The translations under genes and the position numbers were made by a program. The notes beneath the pieces were generated by a model. It saw only the letters and a program-made list of their open reading frames with translations, made no database searches and was not told where the DNA came from. A stretch of DNA of 7,521 nt from Candidatus Woesearchaeota archaeon. Its GTDB lineage: Archaea; Nanobdellota; Nanobdellia; Woesearchaeales; UBA10216. Positions 4,480-7,521 of this stretch are shown in pieces. The stretch's first letter is position 1. Every line of letters begins with the position of its first letter. The stretch lies in contig JACPBT010000064.1 in the NCBI GenBank assembly GCA_016180145.1, positions 1 to 7,521 on the forward strand, read 5' to 3'.

Positions 4480-6204
4480 ATGGCTGAATTTGGCGTTTTA
4501 AGTGGTAGGCTTAAGATTTTGGTTGCCGTCACTATAATTCTTGGCTCTCTTTGGGTTGTTGACTACTTTGTCTCTTTTGATGCTGGTTTAACTGGTTTTG
4601 ATGTTATGGAGGACGGCGAGCCTGATTCAATACCTGCTCAGTCACAACCTTCTCGGGTGCAGGTTGCTCAAACAGCAGGTGAGTGCCAATTTAAGGAAAC
4701 CGGTTCAGGCCCGTCTTATAGGAGTGGTTACGAGTGCAGCAAAGACTCAATCCTCTACACAACAGAGGACAAGTGCCTTTACGTCTCAAAGTCACAATGC
4801 AGCCCAACATATTCCGCTCCTGTGGAAGCCGAAAAAACCACTCCCTCATCTGCGCCAACTGCTGTTAAGGATATGGCGACAGACCTTACATTGGACAAAG
4901 GAAGCCACTGGCTGAAGATAACCCCCTCTGTTAAGGGCAAGAAGCTTAGTGACGTTACTGGTGACTGCAATGTTGCAATTGCCTACTTTTATGATGAGTT
5001 AGCAAATTCTTATACGCTGATAGGCCCTACTTTTGAGTTAAAGGAGGAAACTGTAGGGAAGACGCTCTGGCTAAACGTAGAAAGTCCATGTAAATTTTAT
5101 AAGACAACTGCGCCAGTCTCGCAGCCTTCTCAGGAGCAGGTTGCTCAAACAGCAGGTGAGTGCCAATTTAAGGAAACCGGTTCAGGCCCGTCTTATAGAA
5201 GTGGTTACGAGTGCAGCAAAGACTCAATCTTCTACACAACAGAGGACAAGTGCCTTCACTCCTCAAAGTCACAATGCAGCCCAACATATTCCGCTCAGGG
5301 TGCAGGCTCTGCCAGTAGCGTTACCACAGCCACCCCGTCTTCAGCCAGCACTTCTCCATCATCCGACACTCCTGTTGACGGCGTTGATGTTATGGTGGTT
5401 GAGGGTAAGACTCGTGCTGAGAATTTTCAGGGTGATAAGTTCAGGGCGAAAGTTGTTCTGAAGAACAGGGGCAATGTTCCTGTTGACAGTAATAGAAATT
5501 ATTATTTTCCTGACAATAACGGCATGGCTGGCGGCGCTTCTGTTGGCGTTTCTGCCCGCATTCTCAAGGGCGAAGATGTGGTTTGCTCTGATGACGGTGC
5601 CGCAGGCAATCATCCAATTGGCGCTGGCAATGAGCTGGCTCTCACTGTTCCGCTTGTCACACCCGGAAATCAGAACCCTTGCTCTTTGGAGAATGGTGCT
5701 TATAATCTTGTGGTTAAGGCGGTGTTGTCGTCAGATAGGCTTGATGTTGACCGCTCAAATGATGCGGTAAGGATTCCTTTCCAGTTTGGCAGTGGCTCGG
5801 GGAGTTGTCCGGGTGATGCGCCTGTTGGCTTCCGCACTTCTGATGGTGTTTATTGTGATTCGTCTAAGGTTTTCAGTGTGCAGAAGCTTCCTTTAGCTTC
5901 CTGCACCAATAGTTTTGAGTGCCTTGGCAACCTGTGCCTTGGTGGTGTTTGTGCTGCGACCTGCACCTTGAGGAATGGCGTTACAGGAGAAGTTACAGGC
6001 GTTGTTACTGCCGGCAGTGTTGTTGGCGGCTTATACTGCGGTATTGGGAGTGATGGTAAGGGTGTTATGAAGGTTCAGAAGCAGGATGGTTTTTGCTCGG
6101 ATGATTTTGAGTGTGCCTCTAATGTTTGTGGTGCAGGCAATTGTGTTCCTGAGGCAAAGTTGAATGAGGCTTTGTGCAGGATTGGTGTGATTAAGGGCTG
6201 CTGA
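4480..6204 (+). CDS. Membrane-anchored modular cysteine-rich surface protein with duplicated four-Cys module
   Basis: Function unknown; an adhesin or envelope role is inferred from architecture only. In the 574-residue product, R10 and K12 precede one hydrophobic segment (about 11-31), so the protein is anchored with its bulk outside. Order of parts: four-Cys module 1 (61-113; C69, C86, C99, C107); Ser/Thr/Pro linker; a compact domain (about 134-208, LDKGSHWLKI to LWLNVESPCKFY, C163 and C204) resembling the 'LkkGWN' domains of surface proteins; module 2 (220-272), with cysteine spacing identical to module 1; a second STP linker (273-297); and a CARDB-like Ig domain (about 298-437, VVLKNRGNVPVD, VDRSNDAVRIPF). 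Two cysteine-rich tail modules follow: CTNSFECLGNLCLGGVC (475-491) and CSDDFECASNVCGAGNC (539-555). Cysteine runs to the last residue, C574. The linkers look suited to O-glycosylation. The start is ATG 4480, supported by the TATA box. The stop lies 3 bp from the stop of the convergent gene. Confidence 0.9.
   Translation: MAEFGVLSGRLKILVAVTIILGSLWVVDYFVSFDAGLTGFDVMEDGEPDSIPAQSQPSRVQVAQTAGECQFKETGSGPSYRSGYECSKDSILYTTEDKCLYVSKSQCSPTYSAPVEAEKTTPSSAPTAVKDMATDLTLDKGSHWLKITPSVKGKKLSDVTGDCNVAIAYFYDELANSYTLIGPTFELKEETVGKTLWLNVESPCKFYKTTAPVSQPSQEQVAQTAGECQFKETGSGPSYRSGYECSKDSIFYTTEDKCLHSSKSQCSPTYSAQGAGSASSVTTATPSSASTSPSSDTPVDGVDVMVVEGKTRAENFQGDKFRAKVVLKNRGNVPVDSNRNYYFPDNNGMAGGASVGVSARILKGEDVVCSDDGAAGNHPIGAGNELALTVPLVTPGNQNPCSLENGAYNLVVKAVLSSDRLDVDRSNDAVRIPFQFGSGSGSCPGDAPVGFRTSDGVYCDSSKVFSVQKLPLASCTNSFECLGNLCLGGVCAATCTLRNGVTGEVTGVVTAGSVVGGLYCGIGSDGKGVMKVQKQDGFCSDDFECASNVCGAGNCVPEAKLNEALCRIGVIKGC
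4648..4819 (+). repeat. Near-identical in-frame direct repeat, copy 1
   Basis: 172 bp matching 5125-5296 at an offset of exactly 477 bp (159 codons), with 7 mismatches counted by eye (about 96%). The 161 bp from 4659 to 4819 has only 5 mismatches. It encodes four-Cys module 1 of the surface protein. Confidence 0.95.
5125..5296 (+). repeat. Near-identical in-frame direct repeat, copy 2
   Basis: Second copy, encoding four-Cys module 2. In the core, one change is silent (AGG/AGA) and four fall in three codons, giving L to F, Y to H and V to S. Similarity stops abruptly after CCGCTC in both copies, a clean duplication edge. Confidence 0.95.
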
Positions 6205-6207
6205 TGC

Positions 6208-7257
6208 TCAAATGCTCACTGGCAGTGATGGTGGCGGGGAAATGTCGTCTGCCAGTTTTTCGGGTGGCAGTGTTGCCTGCTGTGGTGTTTTTGTTTCTTC
6301 ATATTCCCTTATTCCTTGTATCTCCACTTCTTTTGATGTTGCTGTCTGGTAGCCGTATTTGAGTTTTATGCTTAGTGTTGCCACAAAGTTGTTGTCAAAT
6401 TGTTCTCTCAGGAAGCCCTGCCCTTGTGCTGCCACGCATTCTATGAAGTCTTTATCGTTTTTCCCTGTGAGTGTGAACGGCCTTCCTGAGTTGCAGTTCA
6501 GTCTGACGCCTGAGACCTCTGCGCTTTCTACGTTTATGATGCCTACTATTTTTGTTTCTTCTTTTCCTAATTCTGTGCTTGTGCACGCCTTTGCCAGCGC
6601 TTCTGGCGTGCTGTCAAGGACTATTCCCTTGCCCGCGTTTTCAACATATACACGGAGGTTTGGTTTTACTATTTCTTTCTCGTTTTCTTTTGTCAGGAAC
6701 TTGTTTTGCACTATTTTTGTTATTGCTACAGGCGCTCCCTGGCTTTGGAATCTTAGCTCTTCAAGCTTGCATGTTCTTTTTTCTTCCGGCACTGTGTAGG
6801 GCGCTGTTGGTATGCATACTCTTGCTGTAAGTTTTGTTTCGTAGGGGTAGCATGCTGCCGCGAATACAAGCGCTGTTGTGCTTTTCGTGTCAGGGCTTAC
6901 CATTATTTGTTGTTTTACTGCATATGCTGCCCTTCCTCCTGATGCGTATGATTCTTTGCCTGAGAGCAATCCTTCAGATTCTTCAACTGCGGTTTTAAGG
7001 CCATTTTCTTCAAGGAACTGTATTGGCTCTTTTGCGAACACTAAAAATTTTCCGCATCCCGTTTTGCAGTTTATTGACGCTGCTCCTTTGTTTTCAAGTA
7101 GTAGTGCTACGTTTATTATTGAGCCTGCAAGCACGCTTTCTGGCGGCGCTCCTTCAAAGAAGCTTATTTTCAGCCCGTCTGTTCCTTTGAATGCCCCTGC
7201 CGCTGTTACTGCTGCTGCCATGCTTGCAATTATCAGGAGTATGTGTGTGAGTTTCAT
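6208..7257 (-). CDS. Secreted GLxxxF...APP family surface protein with conserved cysteines
   Basis: Function unknown. The 349-residue product begins MKLTHILLII...VTAAGAF, a Sec-type signal peptide with likely cleavage after about residue 20 and no lipobox cysteine. The mature protein starts with GTDGLKISFFEGAPPESV (25-42), then an Ig-like strand region (NVALLLENKGAASI). Cysteines are at 64, 68, 136, 148, 163, 225, 255 and 274. The last six match those of the lipoprotein-like gene at 3444-4385, and C64/C68 are extra. The final part, LSIKLKYGYQTATSKEVEI (295-313), is a closing beta pair, followed by a Pro/Glu-rich tail (about 318-349) that may be exposed. The ATG is one base after the stop of the upstream gene and has no SD, so translation probably depends on reinitiation within an operon. 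No promoter is seen directly upstream. The stop lies 3 bp from the convergent surface-protein stop. Confidence 0.87.
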   Translation of the reverse strand: MKLTHILLIIASMAAAVTAAGAFKGTDGLKISFFEGAPPESVLAGSIINVALLLENKGAASINCKTGCGKFLVFAKEPIQFLEENGLKTAVEESEGLLSGKESYASGGRAAYAVKQQIMVSPDTKSTTALVFAAACYPYETKLTARVCIPTAPYTVPEEKRTCKLEELRFQSQGAPVAITKIVQNKFLTKENEKEIVKPNLRVYVENAGKGIVLDSTPEALAKACTSTELGKEETKIVGIINVESAEVSGVRLNCNSGRPFTLTGKNDKDFIECVAAQGQGFLREQFDNNFVATLSIKLKYGYQTATSKEVEIQGIREYEETKTPQQATLPPEKLADDISPPPSLPVSI

Positions 7258-7258
7258 T

Positions 7259-7521
7259 TTACTTCAAGTTTAGCGGTTCTGTTACTTCATAAGTGAAGTC
7301 AACATTTGCGTCAAATTCTATTTCAGCAAATGACGCACTTCTTAGGGAGTCCTCTCCTATTTCCATGTTGCACAGAAAGTATCTGCTTGTTTTGATTTCT
7401 TTGAACATTTCTTCTTTTTGTGTTATTGCCTGTGCCGCAGTGTATGTGTTGCCTCCTGCTGCTCTGAATGCGCACTCATCAGCCTTAAGTGAGAATCCTT
7501 CAGGCATTGTTAGGTCTATGC
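7259..7521 (-). CDS. C-terminal part of an upstream surface protein, probably the same family (runs off the right edge)
   Basis: The frame is open through the right window edge. Codons before the ATG at 7507 read I-D-L-T in frame, so that ATG is internal and the gene is 5'-partial here. About 86 residues are visible. They include ADEC, then RYFLCNMEI, and end with AEIEFDANVDFTYEVTEPLNLK. The order (a Cys, then x-F-x-C, then a pair of alternating hydrophobic strands containing aromatic-x-Y/F) matches the end of the protein at 6208-7257 (RLNC, DFIEC, LSIKLKYGYQTATSKEVEI). It is therefore probably another member of that family, but the overall identity is low and the N-terminal motif is out of view. 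It is the promoter-proximal gene of a tightly packed operon with 6208-7257. Confidence 0.7.
   Translation of the reverse strand, partial: IDLTMPEGFSLKADECAFRAAGGNTYTAAQAITQKEEMFKEIKTSRYFLCNMEIGEDSLRSASFAEIEFDANVDFTYEVTEPLNLK

Noticed and set aside
4648..5296. Mobile element or composite transposon bounded by the direct repeats
   Set aside because: The repeats are coding modules in one continuous frame. There is no transposase, terminal inverted repeat or target-site duplication.
6359..7273. Plus-strand open frames opposite 6208-7257
   Set aside because: Low-complexity Phe/Ser/Leu-rich antisense products. The minus frame has a signal peptide and conserved cysteines.

Overview
The window looks archaeal and probably comes from a DPANN-type genome. 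It encodes an archaeal-type replication factor C small subunit. Three genes carry TATA/BRE-like elements about 26-29 bp before an ATG, which is leaderless-promoter geometry. The secreted proteins have a look I associate with DPANN surface proteins: a GLxxxF...APP N-terminus, spaced cysteines, a lipobox, Ser/Thr/Pro linkers and C....C....C..G.C modules. The lineage call comes from remembered family resemblance, not a search. No RNA gene, CRISPR array, IS element or integrase was seen.

Layout. Positions 1-60 (minus) hold the first 20 codons of a probable PRC-barrel protein, cut by the window edge. Its upstream region (61-282) carries a TATA box, an SD and two dyads, and also the rfcS promoter. 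rfcS (283-1248, plus) overlaps the start of a 725-residue coiled-coil protein (1238-3415, plus). That protein has an internal tandem duplication and a small helical C-terminal tail. A lipoprotein-like gene (3444-4385, minus) and a 574-residue membrane-anchored modular surface protein (4480-6204, plus) diverge from a 94-bp intergenic region with one promoter each way. The surface protein meets a convergent minus-strand pair end to end: 6208-7257 and the 3' end of a further gene, 7259-7521, which runs off the window.

How the parts relate. The left third is a replication gene co-transcribed with a structural coiled-coil gene of unknown role. The right half is a cell-surface locus. Two, probably three, of its minus-strand genes are diverged members of one secreted family with six shared cysteines. 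The plus-strand gene between them combines duplicated four-cysteine modules, a compact domain, a CARDB-like Ig fold and cysteine-rich tail modules. Its 172-bp repeat pair is about 96% identical and in frame. The repeat region also has a base composition opposite to the rest of the gene. Together these are the strongest signs of recent rearrangement in the window.
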